A stretch of DNA of 64,000 nucleotides. Origin: Diphasiastrum complanatum. Taxonomy: Eukaryota > Streptophyta > Lycopodiopsida > Lycopodiales > Lycopodiaceae. The notes under the pieces are model-generated. The model saw only the letters and a program-made list of their open reading frames with translations. It ran no database searches and was not told where the DNA came from. Within the stretch, counting starts at the first letter, position 1. The number at the start of each line of letters is the position of its first letter. The position numbers and the translations under genes are program-made. Shown here piece after piece: positions 26,701 through 37,909 of the stretch. The stretch is from contig CM055102.1 of the NCBI GenBank assembly GCA_029204225.1, forward strand, positions 25,460,922 through 25,524,921, written 5' to 3'.

Positions 26701-29700
26701 GATATTTATAAAGAGCCATTTCGATATTTACAAGTCCAACGTACTTACACTAAGGCAGGAATATAAGTAGATGACATTATCCAACCCTTCTTGCTGCACA
26801 AAACCCTTTGCAACTAGCCTTGCCCTAGGCTTTATGAATTTTGCACTTTATGACTACTATCTTGTAAGCCACATTCATTTGTTGAGGTAGCGCAGGAGAA
26901 GGTATAGCATCAAGCCATGCAAGAACAATATGACTATTCTCAAGAATGGTATGTTAGATTTTGTGGAATTGCCAAGAGGAAACGTCCCATTCGGTGTAAA
27001 GGACCAAATACTAGGCAGATGTGAGCTCATGACTCTCATAATGCGTAAGTTTTTTGCACCTTGGTTGTTGCACTCACCTTCGTCTATCATCTTACACTGT
27101 TTACCAGTGCCACCTTAGTAGACTCTTTGTAGGAGGAGGTGATAAAGATGGTGACCACGTATCCGATGGACCTTCCCTATCCCTCTTTCTTATAGCCTTC
27201 TTTGTCTCGTCTTCATGCTCATGCACAGAATCATGCTCTTACTATTCCTAAGGCCCTCTCAAACTAGACTTGGATATTCATGATTAATCTTGATTATTGA
27301 AATAAATCCACTTGTGCCCATCTTCTCATGCTCTTCCACATGAGGTGAGTGATCCTCATCAAAGATCACATTCTGACTTATGATCCGCTTCCTGCTAGTA
27401 AGATCAAATAGTCTACCGGCCTTCTCCTCTTCAATGTATCCTATAAAGATACACTTGGAAGATTTTGCAACCAACTTCTTCCTAGCATCTTGTCATAATT
27501 TGCTCTACAAATTCTAGATAGGAGTTAGCTGGTCATGCCAGCACTCACACACACCAGACCATCATAAGAGATGAAGAGAGCTTAGATTATGGAAGTGTGA
27601 GCAAAGCTCTTTACAAAATGGAATAAATGTGGTTGGGCGCTAGCCTCTCTTATATAGATTCTCTAGTTTAGCTAAATTTAAAAGCAAAAGCAAAGGCAAA
27701 AAGCTTCCAATGATAAAACTATCCTCATAGCAATTGACTTAGCAACTGGTGCAAAAGTTTTTTCATGGTCAATCCCTTCCTGTTGGGCATAACCTTTTGC
27801 CACCAATCTTGCCTTATGTTTATCTATAGAACCATCCGATTTGTACTTATTTCTATAGACCCACTTGCATCCAATGGCCTTTTTACTTGTAGGTAACTGA
27901 ACAAGTCTCCAAATCTTGTTCTTCATGATTGAGTCGTACTCCTCATCCATAGCTTTCCTCCAAATGTCCTCTTTTTCAGCCTCCCTAACAGTAGGTGGAT
28001 CCTTGGTTTCCAATATTGTGGCCATATATGCAAAGTGTACATCCCCAACCTCATGATGATCCTCTTGTCAATCCTGATTTTCATGTTGCTTTTCAAGCCT
28101 AGTCGAGCTCCTAGTCCCCTGTGTACTGGACTCTCCCTGTTCCATAATAGCACTATCCTTGATAGTTTCATAGTAGCATCTAAGCAATCTTCTAGTATCT
28201 GATGTAGGATGCTTGCTGCCTGGCGAAGTAGGAGGTGAATAAGTATCTCATGTACTTGATCCCTCCTTCCCTTTTCCTTTCTCATCAATAGTCACTCTAG
28301 GTACTTGGATTGGTGTAGGCGATACATATGTCGATTTCAGGCTCATGTAATGACTCATCACACAAGATAGGAATTCCTCCATCTTGCTTCCTATCATAAG
28401 GTATCTCTGTATCTTTATGGGTTCCATCCTCATCAAAGATCATATCCCTGCTGTTACACACAAGCTCACAAACCCTAAATAAATACACAAAATTGCCCAG
28501 CAAATTTGTCACTTTATTAATCTCAAGCAAATGTACATAGATCAACAAGCAACCATGAGCTCTCATAGCTGCGTAGGAATACCATAGGGAATGCTTGGCA
28601 AGCCTCACACTATGCACCCCTTAACCCTGACACATCCGAACGTTGACACATGGCAAACTCCATGCACAGTCGACACTTGGCAAACTCCATGCACAGTCGA
28701 CACTTGCCACTTGGCAGTACCCTAACACATAGGCAAGCTAGTAGGTGGACAGTCTACTAACACGTGTCACTCATGCATTGGACCAAATTCCAACCTCATA
28801 GTACAAATTCCGGCTCAAGTTTTCTTTCACAAATTTTTTTAATCTTTACGGGCACGAAAGGGAATCCCTAAAGCTGACAAATCAAGAAATGGGAAAGAAT
28901 GAGTAGGAATTTTTCCACTTAAGAACAAATCTAAAACAATAATTCAACTAGAAATTCTCTAATAGCGTGGTGAATTTATTTTTCATGCAATACGAGCGTC
29001 GAGTTGCAATTAATTCACCCTAGAATTGTTTAGTTGAATCTATCATACAAATTTCTTAGTTCTTTAAGTATGTTACCTCGAAAATCAAATCTCGGAAAAG
29101 TTCTACCCATCGGGCCTTATAATCCTTTCCAACTAATTTGATTTCAAACTTTCGGGTGGAAAGCACTAGTTATTGGTTTCTTGTTTTCATGTTTTGGTGT
29201 ACCATGGCATTGGCAAAATTTTTTCCTCCCATTGCCACAAGCTTTACTTTTTTTTAAGTCGGGATACTTCGACTGATCCATGAAGTCCAAGACATGGATC
29301 ATTTATTCACAGTTGCCCAATCAACAAATGAATATGGATTTCGGGTGAAAGAAAACGGCCATGAAAGTCTTCGGAATTCCATAAGGAATTCGGCCTTCAA
29401 AACTTGGAGAAAGTTCCTTTGCATTGAAGAAAACTTCATCTTGCCCATTTGACCAATAAAATTCATTATTTTGATCCGGGACTTTCATGACTAAGAAAAA
29501 GTAATGGATTTCTACGAGTACCACATGTTTATTAGTCAGTTTGCATGGGTCAACAAAACGGCAAAGCAATTCTCTATAAAAATTCGTTTTCATGAATTCC
29601 ATTGCTTTGCTTATCTCAACGGCAACTGCACGAAAAACATGGGAGTACTAAACCCATTACACATTTCCAGTAATGTCCCACAAAAAGTATAATATCTAAG

Positions 29701-32700
29701 CCTAGTGTGATGTAGAAATCAATTTGCGATGATGGAGGAAAAAAAATATAAAACATTTTAACATCGTCCCCACTCCCCCTACTTTGATACCACTATAAAG
29801 ACCTCCACCTTGATGGTGGACAAACCAACCCAACCAAACCTAGATCTTACGGATCTAGCCCCCAAGCTCCAACGCCCTCCCACCATCCCCCCCACTCCTC
29901 CCTAACTCCTTCTAAACCCTGCCCCCCCAAATATGTTGCCAGCGGCAAGAAGCTATTGCTGCTATGCAACAGCCCCCCTCTCCACCCTCCCCTTCAATAA
30001 TTGCACTCCCCCCCTTCTTCCTCCACCTCTTCTTCCTGCCTGCTTGCCACTGATTCAACTTCCATTATTACATATCCTTCTTCCCAAGAACCCTACACTC
30101 CAACAAAAGCAGCGGAATCTTATATTGCAACTAATATCAATGTGTTGTTGCAAGATTTTCCACTCTTACAAAAAGAGACTTCAAGAATTAAGGCTCTCTC
30201 AACATTAGGTTTGTGGTATTGAGGATACCCAAAACGCTATTGAGGAAGCAAAACTTTTATTTTAAACTATCCTAGATGACAATAGCGAAGGCAAAGGTAC
30301 GACATGGCGCACAAAACGGGATAACACCACTTTGATTATTCATTTTACTTCATCTATTAACCATAGAGATGCCTTATGGAAAAGAGCCAAATTAAAAGAT
30401 ACACGAATTTTCGTGGATGATGACCTTACATATATCCAGGTGGAAGAAAGATGTCAAGCCTTCCAGGAAGCTAAGACGTCAAGTCGACGTGTGATTTATT
30501 GAGATACACAAGTTCGTTACCTTGATCGTTCACCTGGCGGCTAGGGAGTTGTAGCCCCCAGGCATGGGAGCATCCTGCGCCATTGGAGTTGTGAACCGTA
30601 ATGGTATACATTCTTCATCTATAGTACCTTATAGATTTCATTACAAGGAGGGATATATTATTTTTTATCGAGACACGTGAGAGCCAGCAGGTCAGAGGAT
30701 TACCTACCTTCTCAAGATACAGATGGGATTTAGTATATAGGACAGAGACAAGATCCACGAGTGGAAGAGGTCAGGTGGGATCACATGCCTATATTTCTTT
30801 TACCAAACATTTAGAGTTCTCCTACAGTCATTGTCTCTTATCTTAACAAAGTGCAATATGTTTGGAAAACCTAAATCCATTTGATTTGTTGATGTGAGAA
30901 CCATCAAAGTATAAATGGTTTAATAGTAGCAATACTAACCCTATTGTTTAAGAGAAAGTGTTTCGGTTTTAAAACCTAGAAGTAAACGATAAGGAAGTGT
31001 AAAAAGCTTTCGTGTCAAAATGTTCTCAAACTAGTCACAGTTGCTTACATGTGAAAGAACATGTTCAGTGTAATACTTGAATTCGTGTAGAGGATACATC
31101 CTCAGAAGCAGTGATACATGTATACTTATACTATGAAGCAAACCTGTCTATACTAGGTACTGCAGGTCCAAATAACAGCTTAATGGCTATAGTCTTGTAC
31201 GGAGATGACTTCGAACACCCGAACCAACAAACCCTAATTTCATAGGTCATTTGAGCAGGTGCATTATTTTGGATGGAACTGCAGCTCTTCTTTTGCAGTT
31301 CATTTTTCCTACTAAGGCCCAGCTCTAATTTCAGTAGATTTCCCTCATATTTCGAAGATTTATGGTGGAAGTAAAGCATTGCACATATCCAGGATCTAGA
31401 AATTTGGGGTTCATTTCATGTATTGAAGCAAGTTTTACTACACAGCTTTTGGAAATCCACATTCCATTGGATGCTGTTTCAAAGTTTGTAGTGCTGCCTA
31501 TAATTTAGCTTGAATTGAAAGGTTATAGATATGTGGATAGCTTCTTTATCATTATAAGACTTATGGCACTCGCTGTTTTTTGGAGCCAGAAATTTGTGAT
31601 AGGTGGAGTATGAGTTACATCAGTCAGTCCCTTGCCTGGAAGTGTGACACACTTGCTGTGCATGCCATCGCTGGATATGGAGATGAGATTGATGTCGTTG
31701 CACCAGTAGACATTTTGAAGCAGATATTCAAGACTCCATATTCAAAAGCTCGCTTATCTGTGGCTGTCCATCGCATAGGACGAACTCTGGTGCTGAATAG
31801 CGGGTATGGCCTTAAAATTTCGTCCTTTTTAATGGAGAATGCCAGAAGTCAGGTCTCTATGTGACTTGCCAAAGTTTGCTTTGGAAGGTTATATCTTAGA
31901 CTCCTCAGGTTATGTAGCTAACCTGTGATTGTGCTTTTCGGTCGACTGCAAGCACGGTTTCATTGAATGTTGCTTGAATTGGGGTTGACAATTTTCTGAG
32001 CTGAACACATAAGTTTTGTGAACCACAAATGCCTGTGAGAAAGTCCTATGGGTGAACAGTGCCTTTCGTGTGAGCAAAGAACAGTATTGACTGGTGACTG
32101 CTGTGAAGCATAACCTTGCTGGGTGGTTAAAGGTATCTGTTTATCAATTTGGGTTGGGTGTGGGTTTGTGAAGGGAGTGACTGTATGAGATTTCAAGTAT
32201 ATTGTGATGATGTAGCAAGTATATTGTGACGATTTGGCATGTACATAGAGAGCTTGTGATTGTAGGTGACGTCTTAAGTGTCCTGAGTTTCTTGATGAAG
32301 TAAAGCAGTTGCGAGCCTGAACATTTTTTATGCAGACCTGATACTGAGGAAGCAGAGAAGCTAGCAAGTAGGAAAAAGACACAAGCTAAGTTGGAAAGAT
32401 CATTGTTTTCGAAGTTTGTTCGGCATTCCATGCATGTTCCACATAACGGTCATGTGCCATCTCCTGCCACTTGTTCTCGGTCAAAAAGTCCTCCAACCTG
32501 TCCTAGATATGCAGAAGATTTTTCCAGAGGACCTTTTGGTGTTAACTCACATTGTTCACCTGTAGCCCAACATCAGCATGTACCATGGCAAGTGGTGGAT
32601 AATCATGTTCTTGATGGCCGGAATGGTAGTGCAAGTGACAGTGCTCGTGCAACATCAAGAATCCCTTCCTCACGGAATGGGAAGCAAAGGGTCTCTTGGA

Positions 32701-35700
32701 GCTGTGCTCCACAGAGCAGATGTAGAGGTGGAAATGAATCAATGCAAAAATCTAGGCTTTTTGGGGAGCAGCAACATGATCCTGACTGTGCTCGACAAGA
32801 TACGGAAGGTCAACATAGGCCATCCTCTGAAGGATTTCTTAGGGTTCTCTTTTGGCAATTCCAGAACTTGAGAATGCTTTTGGGAAGCGATTTGCTGCTC
32901 TTCAGCAACGACAAGCATGTGGCAGTGAGCTTGCATCTTTTAGAACTGGAGCGGCAGGTAGCAATTCTTCATATTTAAGAGCAGTATAGCCGTCTATAGC
33001 AATCCACAGTTTTGCTAAATCAGAAACTTGCTTTCTATTCCGTCTATATACTCTGGAGGCAGCAAATGAGGCCACTGATAACTCCAGAGAAATCTGTGCT
33101 AATGAGGTTAAAGTTCAGGATTTTCAGGACGTGACAGGTATTTTTTTTTTCTGTTTCAAACTCGTTTGCAGGTAACACCATTGATGTGGTTAGATGCATG
33201 GCTTGACAACATCATGGCCAGTGTACCTGAACTTGCTATTTGCTATCATCGAAATGGAGTTGTTCAAGGCTACGAACTCTTAAAGACCGATGACATTTTT
33301 CTTGTAAAAGGACTTGCAGAAGATGGGACGGCCTTTTTCCAGCCTCACTTGGTGCAACAGAATGCTATGTCTGTCTTAAGGTTTCTAAAAGAGAATTGCA
33401 AGCAAGATCCTGGAACATACTGGGTATACTGCGTGTCATAATTTAAGCTGCATATCTGTCTACTTTTGCTCGTTTAGCCATATGAGTGAAATTATGCAAA
33501 GGTCATGTGTAGACTTGCAAGCTGAAGACCTGAGATGCTTTTTTAAGTATGATGAGTTGAGTGCCGTCTTTTTGACTATTTCATCCAGTTCTTTTTAGGT
33601 TTCTGTATTTGTTAGCACGTGACATGCCTGAAACGAAATTTGCATCTAAAATGAATATTATTTCACTAGGATTTAGGTCCGCAAAAATTTGCTTGATATT
33701 ATTTAACTTCGTAGGTTTTTGCAGCTATTCAAAAATGCTGGAGAGGATCTCTTGCAGCTGTTTGACCTGACGGTGATGTCGAAGACCCATTCCTCCTGTG
33801 TTGACGAGGATGAAAAGCGGCACAAAACTTTACCCTCATTGAAAAACAGCTATAGGGGGTGTTATTCTTTGCCCTTAGCCATGCTATTATATCGTATTGC
33901 GCAAAGATTGTCACAATCAAAGGTATGTCATGTTTCTTGATCTCACAGCTCTGGAATTTGTAATTTTAGCACACACTTTTGACTTACGCATATAGCAATT
34001 TGTCTTTTGGCAGGATCCTACCTCCAGGTGTAAGTGTGCAAAGCTGTTTCAGAAGTGCTTGGACTTTCTTGATGAGGAAGAGCATTTGGTAAGTATGTTC
34101 ACCTTTAGCTTATAGAGTTGCTTGAAGTGTGGTTCAGGTAATCATGAGAATAAAGAAATCCCTAAAAAGGCAGTAGTCAGATCTAAGATGTTAGTATGTT
34201 TCACGGATATAAGAATGAATATGGTTGTGCCCAAGAAGATTTGTATTCCATAAGCGTTGAACGCAGACACAAATGCTGAAGTTAAGAAACAAAAAATGAT
34301 TTAGTTTTGTATTTGAGTTGTTTTTCCAGGTTCAGAATTTTAAATTTTGACAGTTTAAAGTGGGTAAGAAATCTCTGCTCGTGGTAGCTTCATTGTTAAA
34401 ACTTTAGCTGAACTGACATAGACTTCTTGGCTCGAGAATTTTCGTACTCTTCATGTATTGATTTCTATGCTCTGAAGCTGTGGGCCTTTTTAGTTTGTGA
34501 AATGCTTGTGACTGCTGCAGGTATATATTAGATTATCTAGATGGATGACGAGTACAACATGCTAATCCAGTTGTCGTGATGAGTTTTTGATAGAGCATGT
34601 TTTGGTTATGTTGCAGGTGATGAGGGCCTCAGCACATGAGCAAGTGGCAAGATTGATTTTAAATTGTTGTAATGAGCAGGAATCAGTTGCAAAACCTCTG
34701 TTGCTGGAATCTATTAAGACTGAGCATGGCGGTACTACTGATGTGAAAGAGCCCTCAGATAAAATATTGCTTTTGCCTTCCAAGTCTGTTGGGGTTAATG
34801 ATACAAAATGCACTTTAAGGGTAATGGAAAAAGTGGTTGATGATAGGAGTATCAGAATACCAAATCCACAGGAAACGTCGTTTTCAGAGCATGGAGTCGA
34901 AAAATTTTCATCGACCAGTTGCTCTGTCAGTGGAAACCCAAAAGAATTTGGAGCTTTTCAATCAACGACCAGAGCTGTTGATGATGTAGCAAATTGTGGC
35001 TCGGGCATCGTTATCAACTTTGAAAATGATAATTCAATACACAAGAATGAGTTGGCTGTTTGTGCAGCCTCAACTTGTTCATCAAACACAGTGCAAGTGC
35101 TCACGGACTCGGTGTCTGCTCGGCTTGCAGCTGTCCATCATGTTTCTCAAGCTATCCTATCCTTGAGGTCGCAAAGGCAGCTGCATGAAACAGGAGACCA
35201 CGAGAACAAGCTAAACAAGGAGGGAAACAATCATCTGAATCAGTTTCCTTTGTGCTTATGTGGTGAAATAGAGTGCTTCACCCTCTGTGACTTCACAGAG
35301 AATGAACTTGGCTTCAAAGTGGATCAGAAGCTCCAGAAACTTGTTCTATTGCTTGGTGAGTCTTATCTTGCTCTTGGACAGGCTTATCAGGAGGAGTGTC
35401 AACTTGGTCGAGCCTTGCAGGCTGCCGAACTGGCTTGTACTGTCTATGGGTCCATGCTCCAGGATGATAAAGAAAAGATAAATTTAGGCACTATTGAAGA
35501 CTGCTCTGATGTCATTTGTCCCCCATCAAAAGTTCATTCAGAACCACCCCCAAATCTCACAGAAAGTTTTACTGGAGGCAATCCTTGTTTAGCTGCTGAA
35601 AGTAAGCTTCAAGGCAAGGTTTCAGATCCAAATTTAGGAAAGGATGGGATGGAATCAAAAGGGAACAATTGCTCCACTTGCAGAGGTCTTTTCTGGGGAC

Positions 35701-37909
35701 AGATCTGGATCTTATTAGGGGACATTTATGTAGATAGATCAAGACTATGTTTAGAACAAAATTCACAATCTCAGGTGGTGGCTTCAAGATGCGATGAATT
35801 AAAAATCTCAAAGGAGGTTGCCAAAGAAGTGAAGCGTTTGAAGAAAAAGATAGCACAAAAGCGGAGCTGTGCAATTTGTAGTTTGATGGGTTGCAGCTGT
35901 CAGACTGACAGAGTAAACAGTGGTAGCAGTGCAAGCAGCAGCAGCAGCAGTTTCTCTGTAAATGTGTCAAAACAAACCAGAAAGCTTGGGCTAAGATATG
36001 ATAGTAGAGTTAAGACTCCTAATTTAGTCCATGAACAGGACTTGGTGATAAAAAATGGTGATACTATAAGGGCTAATGGTAAATCACAAGAAGGTACCTC
36101 ACTTTGTGATCTATCCTCTGCTGATAAAGCTAGCTTTTCCACTAAAGCTCAGTTTGTAAGCATAACGTCAGATTCTTGTATAGCTGCTCAAACTGAACTT
36201 CAAAGTAGCTGCATTGAAGCAGTCAAACAGCAGAGTGCCCATCCCAGGGACCTTTTTTGGTTTATTAAAGGACCACTAATTTCAAATCCTGAAACCAATC
36301 TTTCGATGGCTGTGGAGTGTTATGAGTCTGCAGTGTTAGCGCTTGGTGATTTAGCTATAGGTGCTAAGGATTTGGTCTCTGCGTTGCGGAAGAAGGGTTG
36401 GGCATGCAACGAATTGGGTCGCAGAAGGCTTGCACATGGGGATGCCCAGCTAGCAGAAACAACATTTGATATTGCTATAAGAGCTTTCAGAAAGGTTGGA
36501 GATTTCACAAACATTGTGCTTGTAAACTGCAATTTAGGACATAGCCGGCGGGCTTCTGCAGAGGCTTTGGTCTCTCAAAATAGAATATATGCTGAGAATG
36601 CCATCTATCAAGATGATTATGTGAACAACATTACTGATCTGAAAAGTTCATATCGAGAGGCATTGAAATTTTATAATCTGGCCAAGCAGGAACTCAAGAA
36701 CTTGCCACTTGCTGATCGCCAGAACAATGACTTGCATAATCAGGTTATTACACAGCTTGCACATACATACCTCCGTCTTGGCATGTTTTTGGCTAGAGAT
36801 CAACAGCTGAGTTGCAACTTTGATGCCAAAGACAAGTCAGCTGATCATGCCAACAAAGGAGGTACTGTTAAAAGGAATGGTAATGAGTGCATGTTGGCTA
36901 TTACAGCTGGTGATGCTATTAGGGAAGCATTGTTGTTGTATGAATCTATAGGCACAGATCGTGCCCAGGAAGCTGCTTTTTCACACTTTCAGCTTGCTTG
37001 CTGCCATAGAGATTGGTGTCAACGGATAGCTGCTTCCAGGGGAAACGAACACCCTGGGGAGAAGGGAGGTGCCAGTTTTCAACGCCTTAAACGATACTTT
37101 TCTCTTGCAGATCGCCATTGGCAGAAAGCATTAGAGTTTTACAAGGCAGACACACATCCAGACATGTTTTTAAAAATTTTGATGGAACGTTCTTCTCTTA
37201 CTCTGCTTCTTGCACCACCGTCGAATCCGAATCAGGCAAGAAGCTATTCTGATTATTGAAGCACAGCATAATGCCTTTTCTAGACTCCAAAACTTTTATT
37301 GAAGCACAGCATAATGCCTTTTCTAGACTCCAAAATTTTGATTTTCTGGTTTGAGTAGTTATTTTAATGATCATTAAATGTGCCTTAGATGCTTGTTTTA
37401 TGATGTCTTGTATTGTTTGCGCTGGGAAATGCTTTCCTAGTCGATCATAAACATGGGATTTTATCTTTTATTGGAAACAATGAATTGCTGCCACTTCAGG
37501 TTCTTCACTCTCTTTCACCATTCTTTGACAGGTAGCAGATCTTTCCCTATCTCATCTTCTTGAAGGTCGGCTGGCCTTTCCAGCCATTAAGTCAAGTTTT
37601 CGTGAAGTTGAGGCTGAGGAACAAGAAGCACTTTCTTGGCCTTCTCCCAAGATAGTTGCTGACTACCACCGCCAGTTGCAGACACTGCTGAGAAGAATGC
37701 TGGCTGCAGCCATTAGTGCAAGCAAAAATTCTTGCAGTGGCAGTTCCCACCCAAAAAAGAGTGCAGAGTTTGACCAGGGGGATGGCCATTATCAAAATAC
37801 TACACAAAAAGGGGATGTTTTGAAGTTAAAAGATATGTACAGACTTTCTTTGAAGCTATCTGACAGGTCTGACTTGGAAAGTTTACATAACTCATGGCCA
37901 CCTTCATGA
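20507..37909 (+). CDS. EDRF1-like: EDRF1-like protein, 9 coding exons, 1564 aa
   Basis: Coding exons: 20507-20732, 20811-20921, 31590-31803, 32336-32957, 33172-33423, 33725-33922, 34014-34088, 34617-37235, 37532-37909. Phases match at every junction and the total is 4695 nt. Hallmarks in order: [10 protein letters not shown] (about residue 30), [14 protein letters not shown] (about 78), [20 protein letters not shown] (about 127), [35 protein letters not shown] (about 360), [20 protein letters not shown] (about 397), and a helical repeat-like C-terminal half after a Cys cluster [11 protein letters not shown] (about 985). This matches plant homologues of erythroid differentiation-related factor 1, a nuclear protein whose plant role I cannot state. 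ATG 20507 sits in ACAATGGCG, a strong plant start context; an in-frame ATG at 20387 would add 40 residues. Only exon 1 to 2 splicing is less certain. Confidence 0.9.
20811..20921 (+). CDS. EDRF1-like: EDRF1-like exon 2
   Basis: Encodes [19 protein letters not shown] and onward to SILDAG; donor GAG|GTAATT at 20922, phase 1. Confidence 0.82.
21411..21500 (+). repeat. tRNA-derived SINE-like head
   Basis: TGGCAAGTTGGTTAGGAC (A-box-like, 21419 on) and AGTTCGACTCC (B box, 21463-21473) are spaced 34 bp apart as in a tRNA-type internal pol III promoter. No cloverleaf tRNA can be folded, so a SINE head is more likely than a tRNA gene. Confidence 0.55.
21918..22338 (+). repeat. 5' LTR of copia remnant in intron 2
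   Basis: Begins TGATAG, ends TTTTGACA, and is followed at once by a primer site. About 95 percent identical to 23181-23544 over the shared part and clearly related to the LTR at 63514-63910. Confidence 0.85.
22339..22350 (+). other. tRNA-Met primer binding site
   Basis: TAGTATCAGAGC, one base from the classic copia primer site TGGTATCAGAGC, directly after the LTR. Confidence 0.8.
22744..23180 (+). pseudogene. Copia gag (truncated), intron 2
   Basis: ATG at 22744 starts [20 protein letters not shown], then [33 protein letters not shown] and [20 protein letters not shown]: the UBN2-type copia gag. The frame runs without a stop until it is cut at 23180, where it is fused directly to the inner part of the 3' LTR. 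All pol sequence has been lost by an internal deletion. The first 145 codons are undamaged, so the deletion or the insertion is fairly young. Confidence 0.9.
23181..23544 (+). repeat. 3' LTR (5'-truncated) of the copia remnant
   Basis: Starts inside the LTR at AGGGGCCATTACTAT and ends AAATTCTGACA. The first 60 or so LTR bases are missing, consistent with the deletion that fused gag to LTR. Confidence 0.88.
23545..24235. other. Spacer with a G23 homopolymer
   Basis: An 83-codon + strand frame at 23984-24235 and a - strand frame under 23560-23790 have no recognisable motif. A run of 23 G occupies 23826-23848. Confidence 0.35.
24236..24455. repeat. Foldback / MITE-like element rich in GGTTCGAACC
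   Basis: Repeated (G/C)GGTTCGAACCG phrases occur in both arms around a T-rich centre (24300-24360), so the strand folds back on itself. A GATTCG(A)-rich style resembles the hAT-like MITE at 61475. No clear target duplication. Confidence 0.5.
24456..26330. other. Long non-coding stretch in intron 2
   Basis: AT-rich. From about 25080 to 25760 short phrases such as CCCAAGCTNATC, GAATGCCA and ACCAAGGG recur loosely, as in an old degenerated repeat. No gene supported. Confidence 0.35.
26340..26880 (-). pseudogene. Copia RT and RNase H relics, element 1
   Basis: On the - strand, a piece near 26770-26880 shows a decayed GKASCKGF stretch that fits the RT block normally reading ARLVAKGF. Further on, 26340-26610 reads [10 protein letters not shown], then [20 protein letters not shown] and [11 protein letters not shown], the copia RNase H tail. 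Many stops. The rest of RT between them has been lost. Confidence 0.7.
27259..27474 (-). pseudogene. Copia integrase C-terminus, element 1
   Basis: [20 protein letters not shown], then a [16 protein letters not shown] tail. This is the post-integrase block of copia pol, and it is close to the copy at 57152-57412, so both belong to one family. It precedes the RT and RNase H relics at 26340-26880 in element order. Confidence 0.85.
27670..28617 (-). pseudogene. Copia integrase-linker-RT fragment, element 2
   Basis: On the - strand the order is [20 protein letters not shown] (28430 on), a linker with [16 protein letters not shown], then the start of reverse transcriptase: [35 protein letters not shown] and [20 protein letters not shown]. 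Three frames are used, with shifts near 28300 and 28030. The RT is cut off at about 27680. It is related to the element at 60475-64000, whose linker has the same THKDTEI and SSTWDTYS blocks. Confidence 0.88.
28640..28712. repeat. Tandem duplication, unit about 28 bp
   Basis: GGCAAACTCCATGCACAGTC occurs twice in tandem, followed by a partial third CACTTGCCACTTGGCAG unit. Confidence 0.85.
28713..29929. other. Intron 2 sequence with one unexplained ORF
   Basis: A 93-codon - strand frame (29321-29602) contains [20 protein letters not shown] and looks protein-like, but I cannot assign it. Otherwise no gene or element border. Confidence 0.3.
29930..30545 (+). pseudogene. LINE-type ORF1 relic
   Basis: After a proline/serine-rich N-terminal stretch the frame reads [19 protein letters not shown] and then, shifted near 30205, [14 protein letters not shown]. 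The C-terminal part, [39 protein letters not shown] and [18 protein letters not shown], has the pattern of the L1-type ORF1p C-terminal domain: a strand of RNA-binding domain, a helix starting at the duplicated hydrophobic/KR block, then (F/D)DDLT. ORF1p binds LINE RNA. No LINE reverse transcriptase follows, so this is an isolated relic. Assignment rests on pattern only. Confidence 0.45.
30546..31589. other. End of EDRF1-like intron 2
   Basis: No gene or clear element. The region close to the acceptor is T-rich (GCTGTTTTTTGGAGCCAG). Confidence 0.4.
31590..31803 (+). CDS. EDRF1-like: EDRF1-like exon 3
   Basis: Encodes [20 protein letters not shown] and [17 protein letters not shown] through RTLVLNSG, one of the best conserved blocks of the family. 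Donor GG|GTATGG at 31804. Confidence 0.92.
32336..32957 (+). CDS. EDRF1-like: EDRF1-like exon 4
   Basis: Acceptor ATGCAG|A; begins [18 protein letters not shown] and ends [13 protein letters not shown], with the FLRVLFWQF block inside. Donor CAG|GTAGCA at 32958, phase 0. Confidence 0.93.
33172..33423 (+). CDS. EDRF1-like: EDRF1-like exon 5
   Basis: Encodes [20 protein letters not shown] and [20 protein letters not shown] through GTYW. Donor TGG|GTATAC. Confidence 0.93.
33725..33922 (+). CDS. EDRF1-like: EDRF1-like exon 6
   Basis: Acceptor [29 protein letters not shown] through [15 protein letters not shown]. Donor AAAG|GTATGT. Confidence 0.93.
34014..34088 (+). CDS. EDRF1-like: EDRF1-like exon 7
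   Basis: Twenty-five codons, [20 protein letters not shown] to EEHL, between TTGGCAG| and |GTAAGT. Confidence 0.92.
34617..37235 (+). CDS. EDRF1-like: EDRF1-like exon 8 (2.6 kb)
   Basis: Begins [16 protein letters not shown] after TTGCAG|. This single exon carries 873 codons, including the Cys cluster, a poly-Ser run and the helical repeat-like region ([20 protein letters not shown]). It ends in AATCAG|GCAAGA, which is a GC-type donor; without splicing the frame stops eight codons later. Confidence 0.93.
37236..37531 (+). other. Putative GC-AG intron of EDRF1-like
   Basis: Donor CAG|GCAAGA and acceptor TTTGACAG|. Holds a 43 bp tandem duplication (about 37254-37338, unit with AAGCACAGCATAATGCC). 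Confidence 0.7.
37532..37909 (+). CDS. EDRF1-like: EDRF1-like exon 9 (terminal)
   Basis: Encodes [18 protein letters not shown], then [17 protein letters not shown] and [18 protein letters not shown], ending WPPS with TGA at 37907. The SHLLEGR and [10 protein letters not shown] blocks are typical of the family's C-terminus. Confidence 0.88.
   Translation, partial: VADLSLSHLLEGRLAFPAIKSSFREVEAEEQEALSWPSPKIVADYHRQLQTLLRRMLAAAISASKNSCSGSSHPKKSAEFDQGDGHYQNTTQKGDVLKLKDMYRLSLKLSDRSDLESLHNSWPPS

Larger units (their letters stand above)
20922..31589 (+). other. EDRF1-like intron 2 (10.7 kb, TE-filled)
   Basis: Bounded by GAG|GTAATT and a CCAG| acceptor. It contains a SINE-like head, a copia remnant with both LTRs on the + strand, two overlapping copia pol relics on the - strand and a LINE-type ORF1 relic. 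The conserved protein continues directly across it, so it must be spliced for the gene to work. Confidence 0.85.

Noticed and set aside
34562-36532. Antisense ORFs under EDRF1-like exon 8
   Set aside because: Shadow frames of a long, well-supported coding exon.
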